Below are positions 1 to 8,141 of a stretch of DNA of 60,744 nucleotides, in pieces. A program made the translations under genes and the position numbers. The stretch comes from Nocardia pseudobrasiliensis NBRC 108224 (GTDB lineage Bacteria; Actinomycetota; Actinomycetes; Mycobacteriales; Mycobacteriaceae). How positions within the stretch are numbered: position 1 is the first letter of the stretch; every line of letters begins with the position of its first letter. The notes below the pieces were generated by a model. It was not told the DNA's origin, did not search any database, and was given only the letters and a program-made list of their open reading frames with translations. The stretch lies in NCBI RefSeq assembly GCF_001613105.1, contig NZ_BDBS01000053.1:1-60744 (forward strand), read 5' to 3'.

Positions 1-1
1 G

Positions 2-259
2 CCCGCGCCACCCGCGCCCCCGGCTCCACCCGCGCCGCCGCCACCGCCACCCGTGATCGCGCAGCCGCCCAATCCGGCCGTGCAGCCGACCTCGGCCAGT
101 AGTCCGTTGCCGCCGGTGAAGGTGCTGACCCTGGCCGGTGGATTGGCCGCAATGGCGTTGGCGGCGGCCGCATCCGGCGCGGTGAGCTTCCAGAGCGCCT
201 CGGCCGCGCAGGCGCGTATCGATGCCGCGCGCGCGGAGTTCTTCGGACCGAGGGCATAG
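2..259 (+). CDS. C-terminal end of a Pro/Ala-rich membrane-anchored protein (partial)
   Basis: The reading frame is open from the window edge, so this is the tail of a longer gene and the GTG at 53 is probably internal. The first ~17 codons encode an almost pure Pro/Ala tract. A short linker and one hydrophobic segment of about 20 residues follow (VLTLAGGLAAMALAAAASGA), then a short polar tail. This looks like a proline-rich linker leading to a C-terminal transmembrane anchor. It ends 11 nt before the ImmA/IrrE-type peptidase gene and may share its transcript. I cannot assign a function. Confidence 0.6.
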   Translation, partial: PAPPAPPAPPAPPPPPPVIAQPPNPAVQPTSASSPLPPVKVLTLAGGLAAMALAAAASGAVSFQSASAAQARIDAARAEFFGPRA

Positions 260-270
260 GGGGTGACGAG

Positions 271-783
271 ATGACCGAGAGCCGTGCCCAGAGTAGTCGC
301 TCCTACCGCCGCGTCGCCGCCGCCGTGGACGCGGTCTGCGCGGTGGCCGCCGATTTCGACGCCACCACGCTCGACGAAGTGGTGCAGGCGATTTCGGCCG
401 AGCGCCGCCGCCCCATCGAGATCGCCAGCGCCCATCTCGGGCCGGGTGTGTGCGGCCAGCGCCGCAGCTTCCCGGAGAAGGACGTGATCGTGATCGCCTC
501 GGCGCTGCCCAGCCGCGAGCACACGCTCGCACACGAACTGGGCCATATCGTCTTCGACCATCCGGGCGAGCCGGCCGCCGAGGTCACCCTCGAGGCCAGC
601 GACGATCTCATCGCCTACATGCTGAGCCAGCGCGCGCATCAGCAGATCGTCGACGACGGCGAGGACGATCAATGCGAGTGGGAGGCAGAGACTTTCGCGA
701 ACATGCTGATGACCAGGCTGCGAGTTTTCAACAACCGGGGCGCGGGCGTCTCGGTGCTGCGATTCGACGAGGCACTCGGATGA
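271..783 (+). CDS. ImmA/IrrE family metallo-endopeptidase
   Basis: A 170-residue protein with the zincin motif HELGH at residues 88-92, inside TLAHELGHIVFDH. A downstream Glu in EWEAETFANMLM (about residue 138-140) is a plausible third zinc ligand. This pattern is typical of the ImmA/IrrE (DUF955) family, whose known members cleave XRE/Cro-type repressors (ImmR in ICEBs1, DdrO in Deinococcus). There is no signal peptide, so it is cytoplasmic. A GGGGGTGACGAG stretch precedes the ATG at 271. The next gene encodes a polytopic membrane protein, and an EspR-like HTH gene lies convergently beyond it. A protease-repressor pairing is inference. Confidence 0.85.
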   Translation: MTESRAQSSRSYRRVAAAVDAVCAVAADFDATTLDEVVQAISAERRRPIEIASAHLGPGVCGQRRSFPEKDVIVIASALPSREHTLAHELGHIVFDHPGEPAAEVTLEASDDLIAYMLSQRAHQQIVDDGEDDQCEWEAETFANMLMTRLRVFNNRGAGVSVLRFDEALG

Positions 784-820
784 GCGATCCGAAGGGGAGC
801 GCCGACATGGAGGGCACAGC

Positions 821-1843
821 ATGACGTTCTGGTTGACTGCCCTGCTGATCTGGGTGGCGGCCGGTGCGCGTGTCGGACGCGTACTGGTCAAGCCCGCCAC
901 GACCGCCCGGGTCGCGATCGTGGTGGCCGTCGCCGCCGTCGCGGCCGCGGCCACGATCGCCATTCCGGAGGTCGGGGTCGCGCTGGATCACACCATGCCG
1001 CACGGGATTCGGGGCCAGGCGCTGGCCGACAAGGCGCAGACGGCCGCGTGGCTGCTGTTCGTGGTGGCCACCTCGGTGGTCGCGGCGGCGGCCTGGCCGG
1101 TGGTGTCGCGCCGCAATCTGCGTCAGATCGCGGCGATGATCTACGCGGCCGGACTGATCGTCGTGGCCGCGACCCTCGCGTGGTCCACGACGCTGGGCTG
1201 GGTGGCCGTACTGCTCGGCTGCGTGTTCATCGCGGTGACCGGACTTCGGAATCTGGACTGGACCGCCCTGGGCCGCGGAATCGCGCTCTACACCTCGGGA
1301 ACCATCCTGGTCGGATTGCTCTCGGTGCTGTCGATTCGGCGTCTGATCGTCGAACAGCCCGCGGCACGGCCGGGGGAGCCGGGCTGGTTCTGGCCGGCCT
1401 GGCAGGTGGCGAGCCTGCTGATCGCGATCGGCGCGGTATGGATCGTGATCGAGCTGTGGGCGCGAGCTCGACTGCTGCTGCGGCAGATTCGACTGCTGCA
1501 CCGGGTGATGACCAAACGCTTCCCGGAGGTAGTGGCGCACGATCAGACCGGTTCGGCCACTCAGCTCAAGGCCTCGGATCAGGTCGCGCAGATCATGGAC
1601 GCGTTGTATCTGCAGTCCGGCGGCGGTGTCGAACTCGCCGCCGCGGGGTCGCCGCCCGCCTCGGTAGTCGAGCGCGCGGATCGGGTCGCCCGCTGGGCCC
1701 GCAATCCGCTCGGCGATGTGATCGTCGACGCGCGGTGGATCGCTCCGCCCGAGGGATTGAGTCCGCGCGGCTGGGTCCAGGCGATCGCGCGGGCCTTCGA
1801 AGACAGTGGCGCCGACCGGCATCCGGCCACCCATAGTCGTTGA
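821..1843 (+). CDS. MAB_1171c-type polytopic membrane protein
   Basis: A 340-residue protein. Its first ~220 residues hold six or seven hydrophobic segments (for example about 27-48, 70-90, 100-140, 155-175 and 190-212). A soluble C-terminal region of about 120 residues follows, rich in Arg and Asp. The layout (N-terminal helices, cytoplasmic tail, ImmA/IrrE gene directly upstream) matches the actinobacterial 'MAB_1171c family putative transporter' annotation. The transport role in that name is not experimentally grounded as far as I know. The gap from the peptidase stop is 37 nt, and the start ATG at 821 follows AGGGCACAGC. I am fairly sure of the family and not of the function. Confidence 0.65.
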   Translation: MTFWLTALLIWVAAGARVGRVLVKPATTARVAIVVAVAAVAAAATIAIPEVGVALDHTMPHGIRGQALADKAQTAAWLLFVVATSVVAAAAWPVVSRRNLRQIAAMIYAAGLIVVAATLAWSTTLGWVAVLLGCVFIAVTGLRNLDWTALGRGIALYTSGTILVGLLSVLSIRRLIVEQPAARPGEPGWFWPAWQVASLLIAIGAVWIVIELWARARLLLRQIRLLHRVMTKRFPEVVAHDQTGSATQLKASDQVAQIMDALYLQSGGGVELAAAGSPPASVVERADRVARWARNPLGDVIVDARWIAPPEGLSPRGWVQAIARAFEDSGADRHPATHSR

Positions 1844-1954
1844 CGTCACAGGACGCCGAGAATTCGCCCAACCGCCCGGTATGGAGTTGTAGGTCACATC
1901 CGGACATGGAAGCGGACCGAAGCGGCCCCACGCTTCGGTCCAAACCTTAAAACA

Positions 1955-1988
1955 AACACAGTGCGGTTCCGAGAGGCCGCACTGTGTT
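1955..1988. terminator. Bidirectional hairpin terminator
   Basis: The 11-bp perfect stem ACACAGTGCGG / CCGCACTGTGT (1956-1966 and 1977-1987) has a 10-nt loop. It lies between the convergent membrane-protein gene and the EspR-like gene. On the minus strand it is followed by a U-rich run (TTGTTTTAAGGTTT), so it best fits a Rho-independent terminator for the EspR-like gene. Confidence 0.75.
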
Positions 1989-2003
1989 GCCTTGGGGTAC
2001 TTC

Positions 2004-2420
2004 CTATTCCGTGCCGTCCGGTGGAATCTCGGGCAGACCCTCGCTTGCTCGTAGCTTCTCGGCCATCGAGGTCAGCAGGTTCTGTGACTCTTCGGAGAGG
2101 TTGAACGCCCTACTCGACAAGCGCCGCAGCCCATAGCCCTGCAGCTGCGACAGAAGCTCAAGATCGTGGTCGATCTTGGCGGCATAGATGTCGTTGAAGA
2201 AGTAGTCCGGTTTGACCTTGAAGAACTTCGCCAGCGCAGCCACCGTCTCATCGGACGGGTTCGTCCGTTGTCCCGACCGCAACTGCGAGAGGTACGGTTT
2301 CGAGATCGGATGCCCAGCTGCCGTCAACGCGGCAGCCACCTCCGCGTTGGTATGCGGCTTACGCCCCGGGGGATGCACGGTTTCGAACAGCTTGTTCAGC
2401 CGCGCCGCGAAATCAGCCAT
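2004..2420 (-). CDS. EspR-like XRE-family nucleoid-associated regulator
   Basis: A 138-residue protein with an N-terminal HTH at about residues 25-65 (PYLSQLRSGQRTNPSDETV) and a helical C-terminal region. From its opening FAARLNKLFETVHPPGR through the RSGxRTNPS segment it closely follows M. tuberculosis EspR (Rv3849), a dimeric nucleoid-associated regulator that controls ESX-1 and lipid genes. The ATG at 2420 is preceded on the minus strand by GAAGGGA. It faces an ImmA/IrrE-type peptidase gene whose family cleaves XRE repressors. EspR paralogues are common in these genera, so I do not name it espR. Confidence 0.8.
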   Translation of the reverse strand: MADFAARLNKLFETVHPPGRKPHTNAEVAAALTAAGHPISKPYLSQLRSGQRTNPSDETVAALAKFFKVKPDYFFNDIYAAKIDHDLELLSQLQGYGLRRLSSRAFNLSEESQNLLTSMAEKLRASEGLPEIPPDGTE

Positions 2421-2777
2421 TGTGAGCCGCCCAATTCCCTTCGCTGTACTAACAGTCGTTATCTCGGATACGTATCATTGATATTAGCGGCTAAGTAACT
2501 GAAAACCTACGCCTGATTCGTGATTTCCTTGAAGCTTCCAGGCGCCCGGTTCGGGAACGGAAGATGGCCGGTACGTTTGCGGGCCACCGCACCGGTTGTT
2601 GGGAAGCGCTGGCGCAGAGCGGTTCTGGCCCGTCGAAAGCGTCTTGTTCGACGGGCTGGCGATAACCGTAAGATAGCTGACGTCTCATGTTCCTGTCTGT
2701 ACCGCGCTTTGTGTGGTGTACGCCACGTTCGCCGGTCTCAGAGATGAACGTTCAACTCGGGCCGAAAACGCTGGTAT
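2421..2777. other. Intergenic region, no convincing gene
   Basis: 357 bp between the EspR-like and fadA5 genes. It carries the upstream region of the EspR-like gene, which is AT-richer than the surroundings and holds the palindrome at 2467-2476. The short frames here show no family signal. No tRNA fold or strong terminator was seen. Confidence 0.5.
2467..2476. promoter_or_regulatory. GATACGTATC palindrome upstream of EspR-like gene
   Basis: A perfect 10-bp palindrome in an AT-rich pocket 46 bp upstream of the EspR-like start codon. It is a candidate operator, perhaps autoregulatory. No binding evidence is available. Confidence 0.3.
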
Positions 2778-3941
2778 TCACAGTCGTTCGATGATCGTGC
2801 CGGTCGCAAGTGCGCCACCGGCGCACATGAGGACCATTGCGATCGAGGAATCCGAACGCTCGAGTTCGTGCAAAGCGGTTGTGAGGAGCCGGGATCCGGT
2901 GCTGCCGACCGGATGGCCCAGCGCGATCGCGCCACCGTTGACATTCACGCGATCCAGATCGGGCTTGTGCACCGACGCCCACGACAGCGGCACCGACGCG
3001 AAGGCCTCATTGATCTCGAACCGATCGATATCGGACATGCTCATGCCCGAACGTTCCAGCAGTCGGGTGCACGCCTGAACCGGTCCGTCCAGATGGAACT
3101 CCGGCTCCGAACCGACCAGGCACTGCGCCACGATTCGGGCCCGCGGCCGCAGTCCGGCCCGGGCGGCCGCCTCGGAATCCATCAGCAGTACCGCGGCGGC
3201 CCCGTCGGAGATCTGCGAGGACGTGCCCGCGGTGTGGATGCCGCCCTCGAGTACCGGCTTCAACTTCGCCAGGCCCTCGCGCGTGGTTTCGCGCAGGCCC
3301 TGATCGCGATTGACGTCGAGCTTCTCGCCGGTCGATTTGCCCTCTTTATCCACCTGTGGCGCGGTGACGGTCAGCACCTCGCGGTCGAAACGGCCCTCGG
3401 CCCAGGCCTGTGCGGCCAGACGCTGTGAGCGCGCGCCGAATTCGTCGATATCGTCACGGGTGATCCCGCGCCGCTTGGCAATTCGCTCCGCCGCCTCGAA
3501 CTGGTTGGGCAGGTCGATATCCCAGCTCGCGGGCCGCCGCGGACCGGCGTTCTCGCCGACGTTCGCACCCAGCGGCACATGGCTCATCGCCTCGACGCCG
3601 CAGGCGATTCCGACCTCGATGGCCCCGGCCGCGATCAGCCCGGCGATCAGATGATTGGCCTGCTGCGCCGAACCGCACTGCGCGTCGATAGTGGTGGCGC
3701 CGACCTGCCAGGGCAGTCCGGCGTGCAGCCACGCCGTGCGGGTGACGTTGTTGGACTGTTCCCCGGCCTGGGTGACGCAGCCGCCGACCACCTGCTCCAC
3801 CAGGGCTGGGTCGAGATGCGCGCGCTCGAGGACGCCGCGCTGCGCGGCCCCCAGGATCTCGGCGGCGTGCAGGCCGGCCAGCCAGCCGCCGCGCTTGCCG
3901 ATCGGGGTGCGCGCGGCCTCGACGATGACGGGAGTGCCCAT
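2778..3941 (-). CDS. fadA5: Steroid side-chain thiolase FadA5
   Basis: A 387-residue thiolase. It catalyses CoA-dependent thiolytic cleavage of 3-oxoacyl-CoA steroid side chains, the last step of each beta-oxidation turn. The thiolase triad is present: nucleophile Cys89 (AQCGSAQQANH), His343 (GHPVGSTG) and Cys373 (MCAGGA). The N-terminus PVIVEAARTPIGKR and the segment SWDIDLPNQFEAAERIAKR match M. tuberculosis FadA5 (Rv3546) rather than the ring-degradation thiolase FadA6. The ATG at 3941 has the upstream purine stretch GGAAGGATGG. It is divergent from cyp125, as in M. tuberculosis, with a KstR box 24 bp upstream of its start. Confidence 0.92.
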   Translation of the reverse strand: MGTPVIVEAARTPIGKRGGWLAGLHAAEILGAAQRGVLERAHLDPALVEQVVGGCVTQAGEQSNNVTRTAWLHAGLPWQVGATTIDAQCGSAQQANHLIAGLIAAGAIEVGIACGVEAMSHVPLGANVGENAGPRRPASWDIDLPNQFEAAERIAKRRGITRDDIDEFGARSQRLAAQAWAEGRFDREVLTVTAPQVDKEGKSTGEKLDVNRDQGLRETTREGLAKLKPVLEGGIHTAGTSSQISDGAAAVLLMDSEAAARAGLRPRARIVAQCLVGSEPEFHLDGPVQACTRLLERSGMSMSDIDRFEINEAFASVPLSWASVHKPDLDRVNVNGGAIALGHPVGSTGSRLLTTALHELERSDSSIAMVLMCAGGALATGTIIERL

Positions 3942-3964
3942 GGTCCATCCTTCCGACCAAGAAA

Positions 3965-3978
3965 TGAAACAAGTTCTC
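3965..3978. promoter_or_regulatory. KstR operator upstream of fadA5
   Basis: TGAAACAAGTTCTC matches the KstR motif TNNAACNNGTTNNA at all fixed positions except the last (C for A). It lies between divergent fadA5 and cyp125, nearer fadA5. Confidence 0.75.
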
Positions 3979-4041
3979 TATGTTCTGAGACTGCCTGAGA
4001 CGGCTTCTTTACTAGTGATACCACCTATGTTGCAATGAAGG

Positions 4042-4055
4042 TAGAACGTGTTCCA
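4042..4055. promoter_or_regulatory. KstR operator upstream of cyp125
   Basis: TAGAACGTGTTCCA is an exact match to TNNAACNNGTTNNA. It ends 43 bp before the preferred cyp125 start at 4099. It also covers an upstream in-frame GTG at 4048, which makes that GTG an unlikely start. Confidence 0.85.
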
Positions 4056-4098
4056 GTATGCGTTCGAGGACGTGTTCAGTGGTCGAAGGAGACAGCTG

Positions 4099-5349
4099 GT
4101 GGTAGACACTCGCAGCGAGCCCCAACTTCCGGACGGATTCGATGTGACCGATCCGGAGCTGTGGGGGCGGCGGGTCCCGGTCGAGGAGCTCGCCGAGCTG
4201 CGCCGGACCGCGCCGATCTGGTGGAACCCCAAATCGCCGGAGGTCGGCGGCTTTCAGGACGACGGCTTCTGGGTGGTGACCAAACATGCCGACGTCAAGG
4301 AGATCTCGCGGCGCAGCGAGGTGTTCTCCAGTTTCGAGAACACCGCCATCCCGCGGTTCAACGACGACATCTCGCGCGAGAACATCGAGATGCAGCGCCT
4401 GGTGATCCTGAACAAGGACGCCCCCGAACACACCAAACTGCGCAAGCTCATCTCGAAGGGCTTCACCCCGCGCGCGATCAACAGCCTGCGCGACGAACTG
4501 TCGGCCCGGGCTCGCTCGATCGTCGAGGCCGCCGCGGCCGCGGGCTCCGGCGACTTCGTCACCCAGGTGGCCTGTGAACTGCCGCTACAGGCCATCGCCG
4601 AGCTGATCGGCATCCCGCAGGAGGACCGAATGAAGGTCTTCCGCTGGTCCAACGAGATGACCGGCTACGACGATCCGGATATGGTCGACATCGACCCGCT
4701 GGCCTCCTCGATGGAGATCCTCGGTTATGCGTACCAGATGGCCGAGGCGCGCAAGGGATCACCGGCCAGCGATATCGTGACCGAACTGGTCAATGCCGAT
4801 ATCGACGGCGAGGCGCTGACCTCGGAGGAGTTCGGCTTCTTCGTGATCCTGCTGGCGGTGGCGGGCAATGAGACCACCCGAAATGCCATCAGCCACGGCA
4901 TGATCGCGTTCCTGGAGAATCCGGAACAGTGGGAACTCTACAAGCGCGAGCGTCCAGCGACCGCGGCCGATGAGATCATTCGCTGGGCCACCCCGGTGAG
5001 CTCGTTCCAGCGGACCGCGCTCGAGGATGTGGAAATCGGCGGGCAGCAGATCAAGAAGGGTCAGCGGGTGCTGATGGTGTACCGCTCGGCCAACTTCGAC
5101 GAGGATGTCTTCGAAAATCCGTACAAATTCGACATTTTGCGCGATCCGAATCCGCATCTCTCATTCGGCGGTACCGGTGCACACTTCTGTATCGGCGCGA
5201 ATCTGGCTCGGCTGGAGATTGATTTGATCTTCAACGCGATCGCCGATCACCTGCCCGACATCACCCGAATCGGCGATCCGCGGCGGCTGCCCTCGGGCTG
5301 GCTCAACGGGATCAAGGAGTTCCCGGTCGACTACAAGACCGGCTCCTAG
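4099..5349 (+). CDS. cyp125: Steroid C26/C27-monooxygenase Cyp125
   Basis: A cytochrome P450 of 416 residues from this start. It oxidises the terminal methyl (C26/27) of cholesterol or cholestenone, which opens side-chain degradation. Visible features are the I-helix oxygen-binding AGNETTRN, the K-helix region DEIIRWATPV, and the haem-ligand loop FGGTGAHFCIGANLA with its Cys. Long stretches follow Rv3545c (PRFNDDISREDIE-like, SGWLNGIKE). I chose the GTG at 4099 because GAAGGAGA sits just upstream. The frame remains open back to a GTG at 4048, but that codon lies inside the KstR box. Electrons may come from a small ferredoxin such as the one at 19443. Confidence 0.93.
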   Translation: MVDTRSEPQLPDGFDVTDPELWGRRVPVEELAELRRTAPIWWNPKSPEVGGFQDDGFWVVTKHADVKEISRRSEVFSSFENTAIPRFNDDISRENIEMQRLVILNKDAPEHTKLRKLISKGFTPRAINSLRDELSARARSIVEAAAAAGSGDFVTQVACELPLQAIAELIGIPQEDRMKVFRWSNEMTGYDDPDMVDIDPLASSMEILGYAYQMAEARKGSPASDIVTELVNADIDGEALTSEEFGFFVILLAVAGNETTRNAISHGMIAFLENPEQWELYKRERPATAADEIIRWATPVSSFQRTALEDVEIGGQQIKKGQRVLMVYRSANFDEDVFENPYKFDILRDPNPHLSFGGTGAHFCIGANLARLEIDLIFNAIADHLPDITRIGDPRRLPSGWLNGIKEFPVDYKTGS

Positions 5350-5358
5350 CCGCGACAT

Positions 5359-5395
5359 CCGAAGGGCGGGCACCGATCCGGTGCCCGCCCTTCGG
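5359..5395. terminator. Strong bidirectional terminator
   Basis: A perfect 16-bp stem (5359-5374 with 5380-5395) and a 5-nt loop GATCC, between convergent cyp125 and the NTF2-like gene. There is no long T-run, but stem strength and placement support termination. Confidence 0.8.
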
Positions 5396-5404
5396 CGTTG
5401 GTAC

Positions 5405-5821
5405 CTAGGCCTTCCTCATCGTCTTCATGGCCCGATTGGTCTCCCAGAACGCCCGCAGCGCGGCGATCTTGCCCTGCTCGTCGACCCGATAGGTGAACAC
5501 GCCCTCGGCATCGATGACATGTCCACCCATCCGCGTGCGGATGAGGCCGGTGAAGGCGATCTCGTTACCGCAGGCGAAGGAGTCGGTGAATATGAACTCG
5601 ATGGATTCGGTCTGCGCGATCGCCCTGTCCCAGAACGCCGCGATGGCCTCGCGGCCGCGGTGGCCGCGCCCCTCCGGATCGAAGACCGAGGGTCCGATCG
5701 GATCCTCGACGATGCCGTCGGCCGCGAACAGGTCGAGCCAGGCCTCCTTGTCGCGGGCGCGCACCGCGGCTTGTGATGCGGCCCCGGCCAGTCGTGCGGG
5801 ATGTTCGGTGGTGGTAGTCAT
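5405..5821 (-). CDS. NTF2/SnoaL-fold protein (ketosteroid-isomerase-like)
   Basis: A 138-residue protein with the NTF2-like pattern: an N-terminal helix ARDKEAWLDLFAADGIVEDPIG, then strands including GHRGREAIAAFWDRAI and VFTYRVDEQGKIAALRAFWE. The family includes steroid delta-isomerases, SnoaL cyclases and many uncharacterised members. I start it at the ATG at 5821, preceded by GAGGCC on the minus strand; the frame runs upstream to 5878 without a better site. It lies 108 nt downstream of ltp3 on the same strand, so a sterol-linked role is plausible. The substrate is unknown. Confidence 0.7.
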   Translation of the reverse strand: MTTTTEHPARLAGAASQAAVRARDKEAWLDLFAADGIVEDPIGPSVFDPEGRGHRGREAIAAFWDRAIAQTESIEFIFTDSFACGNEIAFTGLIRTRMGGHVIDAEGVFTYRVDEQGKIAALRAFWETNRAMKTMRKA

Positions 5822-5929
5822 GGCGGCCTCGAATGAGTTTGCTGATGATTTTGCAAATGTGCTTGAATTTTCCATCAATGTCGGCGGCGAATTCGAATTG
5901 CGGGTTCCCTCAGTCGATTCCGTCTGAAA

Positions 5930-7096
5930 CTACGGCTGTTCGCTACCGACCACCCACATGGAGAAGTATTGTGAGCCGCCGCCGTATGCGTGACCGAACG
6001 CCTTGCGCGCACCGTCGACCTGATACGCACCTGCCCGGCCCATCACCTGCTTGGCCGCCTCGGCGAATCGGATCAGGCCCGAGGCGCCGATCGGGTTGGA
6101 GCTGAGCACGCCGCCGGACGGATTGACCGGCAGCTTGCCTCCGATCTCGGTCTCGCGCGCGTCGGTGAGCTTCCATCCCTCGCCCTCGGGCATGAAGCCG
6201 AGGTTCTCGAGCCACATGGGCTCGAACCAGGAGAAGGGAACATAGATTTCGGCCGCGTCGATCTCCTCGAGCGGATTGGTGATCCCGGCCTGCCGCCACA
6301 GCGCCGCGGCGGCGTCGCGGCCCGCCTGCGGGCTGACCTGATCGCGTCCGGCGTAGGCGAGCGGTTCGGTGCGCATCGCGGTGCCGTGCACCCAGGCGAC
6401 CTTGCGGCCCGCCGATTCCACGGCCTTCGCGGCCGACTCGTCGCCGAGCACGATCGCACAGGCGCCGTCGGAGGAGGGGCAGGTCTCGTCGAAACGGATC
6501 GGGTCCCAGAGCATTTGGGAGGCCAACACCGATTCCATGGTGATATCGGCCTGCTGCAAGTGGGCCAGCGGATTTCGCGCGCCGTTGCGGCGATCCTTCA
6601 CCGCGACCATGGCGCCGATATGCAGCGGCGCGTTGGCGCGGCGGATGTAGGCGCGCACGTGCGGGGCGAAGTAGCCGCCCGCGCCCGCGCCGACCGGCTT
6701 GGTGAACGGCACCGGATTCGACAGTGCCCACATGGCATTGGATTCCGACTGCTTCTCCCACGCCACCGCGAGCACCTTGCCGTGCACGCCCGCCTGCACC
6801 TGATTGGCCGCCACGCAGCCGGTCGAACCGCCGACCGAACCCGCGGTGTGCACGCGCAGCAGCGGTTTGCCGCTCGCGCCCAGGGCATCGGCGAGGAACA
6901 GCTCGGGCATCATCGAGCCCTCGAACAGATCCGGCGCCTTGCCGACGACGACCGCATCGATATCGGTCATCCGCAGCTCGGCATCCTCGAGCGCACGATC
7001 GATCGCCTCGCGAACCATCCCGGCCATCGAGACGTCGGATCGTTTCGTCACGTGATGGGTTTGTCCGGTGCCGAGCACCGCGGTGGGGTTGCTCAT
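5930..7096 (-). CDS. ltp3: Thiolase-like lipid-transfer protein Ltp3
   Basis: A 388-residue thiolase-fold protein of the SCP2-thiolase/Ltp type. The N-terminus (VLGTGQTHHVTKRSDVSM) and the C-terminal NPSGGVLSSNPIGASG segment fit. The position of the thiolase nucleophile reads HTAGSVGG with no Cys, so ordinary thiolysis is unlikely. In Rhodococcus, ltp3 and ltp4 are needed for C24-branched sterol side chains. Its ATG overlaps the ltp4 stop as ATGA at 7093-7096, showing tight coupling. Order ltp3-ltp4-DUF35-oxidoreductase matches Rv3523-Rv3522-Rv3521-Rv3520c. Confidence 0.85.
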   Translation of the reverse strand: MSNPTAVLGTGQTHHVTKRSDVSMAGMVREAIDRALEDAELRMTDIDAVVVGKAPDLFEGSMMPELFLADALGASGKPLLRVHTAGSVGGSTGCVAANQVQAGVHGKVLAVAWEKQSESNAMWALSNPVPFTKPVGAGAGGYFAPHVRAYIRRANAPLHIGAMVAVKDRRNGARNPLAHLQQADITMESVLASQMLWDPIRFDETCPSSDGACAIVLGDESAAKAVESAGRKVAWVHGTAMRTEPLAYAGRDQVSPQAGRDAAAALWRQAGITNPLEEIDAAEIYVPFSWFEPMWLENLGFMPEGEGWKLTDARETEIGGKLPVNPSGGVLSSNPIGASGLIRFAEAAKQVMGRAGAYQVDGARKAFGHAYGGGSQYFSMWVVGSEQP

Positions 7097-8124
7097 CGCG
7101 CCTCCAATGTCGCTACCAGGTTCTGCTGCAGCGCCGGGCCGCTCGCCGCATGGGCGAGGGCGCGCCGCGCATTGCCGTTCATGATTTCGGTGGCGGCGAA
7201 GCCGATTCGCTCCAGGCCCGCGGCGAACATGGGGTTGCCCGCCAATGCGCCGCCCGACGGGTTGATTCGGGTGTTCGCGCCCAGACCGATGGCCTGCTTC
7301 AGGATCAGCTGCTCGTGGCTGTACTGGGCGTGCAGTTCGGCGATATCGAATCCGCTCGCATCGCCGCCGGTGACATCGCGCGCGGCCGACGCGGCCGACG
7401 GCGAGGTGGTCAGATCGCGAGCGCCGAGCACCGGGGTATCGATGCGATGGGCGATGCCGGTCAGCCAGGCCGGATTCTCGCACAGCTCGCGGGCCCGATC
7501 ACCGGCCGCGAGCACGATGGCCGCCGCGCCGTCGGTAATGGGCGCGATATCGTGCGCGCGCAGCGGATCGGCGACATATGGTGCGGCCAAGCGCTTTTCG
7601 AGTTCGGCCTCATCGGTCGCGGTGACCGCGGCCAGATCGCGCTCGGTCCAGGTTCCGGCATCGAGTCCGGCGCGAGCCTGCAGTCCGGCGATGGATACGG
7701 CGTCCGGCCACAGCGGCGCGACCAGATAGGGATCGGTCTGCATGGTGAGCACCTGCCGCAGCGTGCCCGCCGAGGACTTGCCGAAGCCGTACACCAGGGC
7801 CGTCTTCGCTTGTCCGGAGCGGATTTTCACATACGCCTCGTACAGCGCCCAGGCCGCGTCCATCTCCACATGCGATTCGTTGATCGGCGGCACCGCGCCG
7901 ATAGAATCGATCGCCGAGATGAACGAAAACGCGCGCCCGGCAAGATAATCCGATGAGCCGGAGCACCAGAAGTCGATATCGGACACGCCGATGCCGAGCT
8001 TGTCGTACAGCTGCCGGAAACACGGGGCCAGCATCTCGACGCCGTTGGTGGTGCCGTAGGTCTCCGGTACGTGCGGTGCGTGCGCGAAGCCCACCACCGC
8101 GATATCGGTTATGTTGTCGCTCAA
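7093..8124 (-). CDS. ltp4: Thiolase-like lipid-transfer protein Ltp4
   Basis: A 343-residue partner of Ltp3, homologous to Rv3522. It opens with DIAVVGFAHAPHVPETYG and has the C-terminal thiolase-fold signature INPSGGALAGNPMFAAGLERI. The region aligned with the thiolase nucleophile (INESHVEMDAAW) again has no Cys. Known Ltp proteins pair with DUF35 proteins as retro-aldolases (Ltp2 with ChsH2 is the model), and a DUF35 gene sits immediately upstream, 17 nt away. By family and synteny it likely acts on C24-branched sterol side chains. The exact reaction is inferred. Confidence 0.83.
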   Translation of the reverse strand: MSDNITDIAVVGFAHAPHVPETYGTTNGVEMLAPCFRQLYDKLGIGVSDIDFWCSGSSDYLAGRAFSFISAIDSIGAVPPINESHVEMDAAWALYEAYVKIRSGQAKTALVYGFGKSSAGTLRQVLTMQTDPYLVAPLWPDAVSIAGLQARAGLDAGTWTERDLAAVTATDEAELEKRLAAPYVADPLRAHDIAPITDGAAAIVLAAGDRARELCENPAWLTGIAHRIDTPVLGARDLTTSPSAASAARDVTGGDASGFDIAELHAQYSHEQLILKQAIGLGANTRINPSGGALAGNPMFAAGLERIGFAATEIMNGNARRALAHAASGPALQQNLVATLEAR

Positions 8125-8141
8125 GGTATTTCAGCGCCTCT

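Noticed and set aside
4048..4098. Upstream GTG start for cyp125
   Set aside because: Lies inside the KstR operator; a ribosome-binding site precedes the GTG at 4099.
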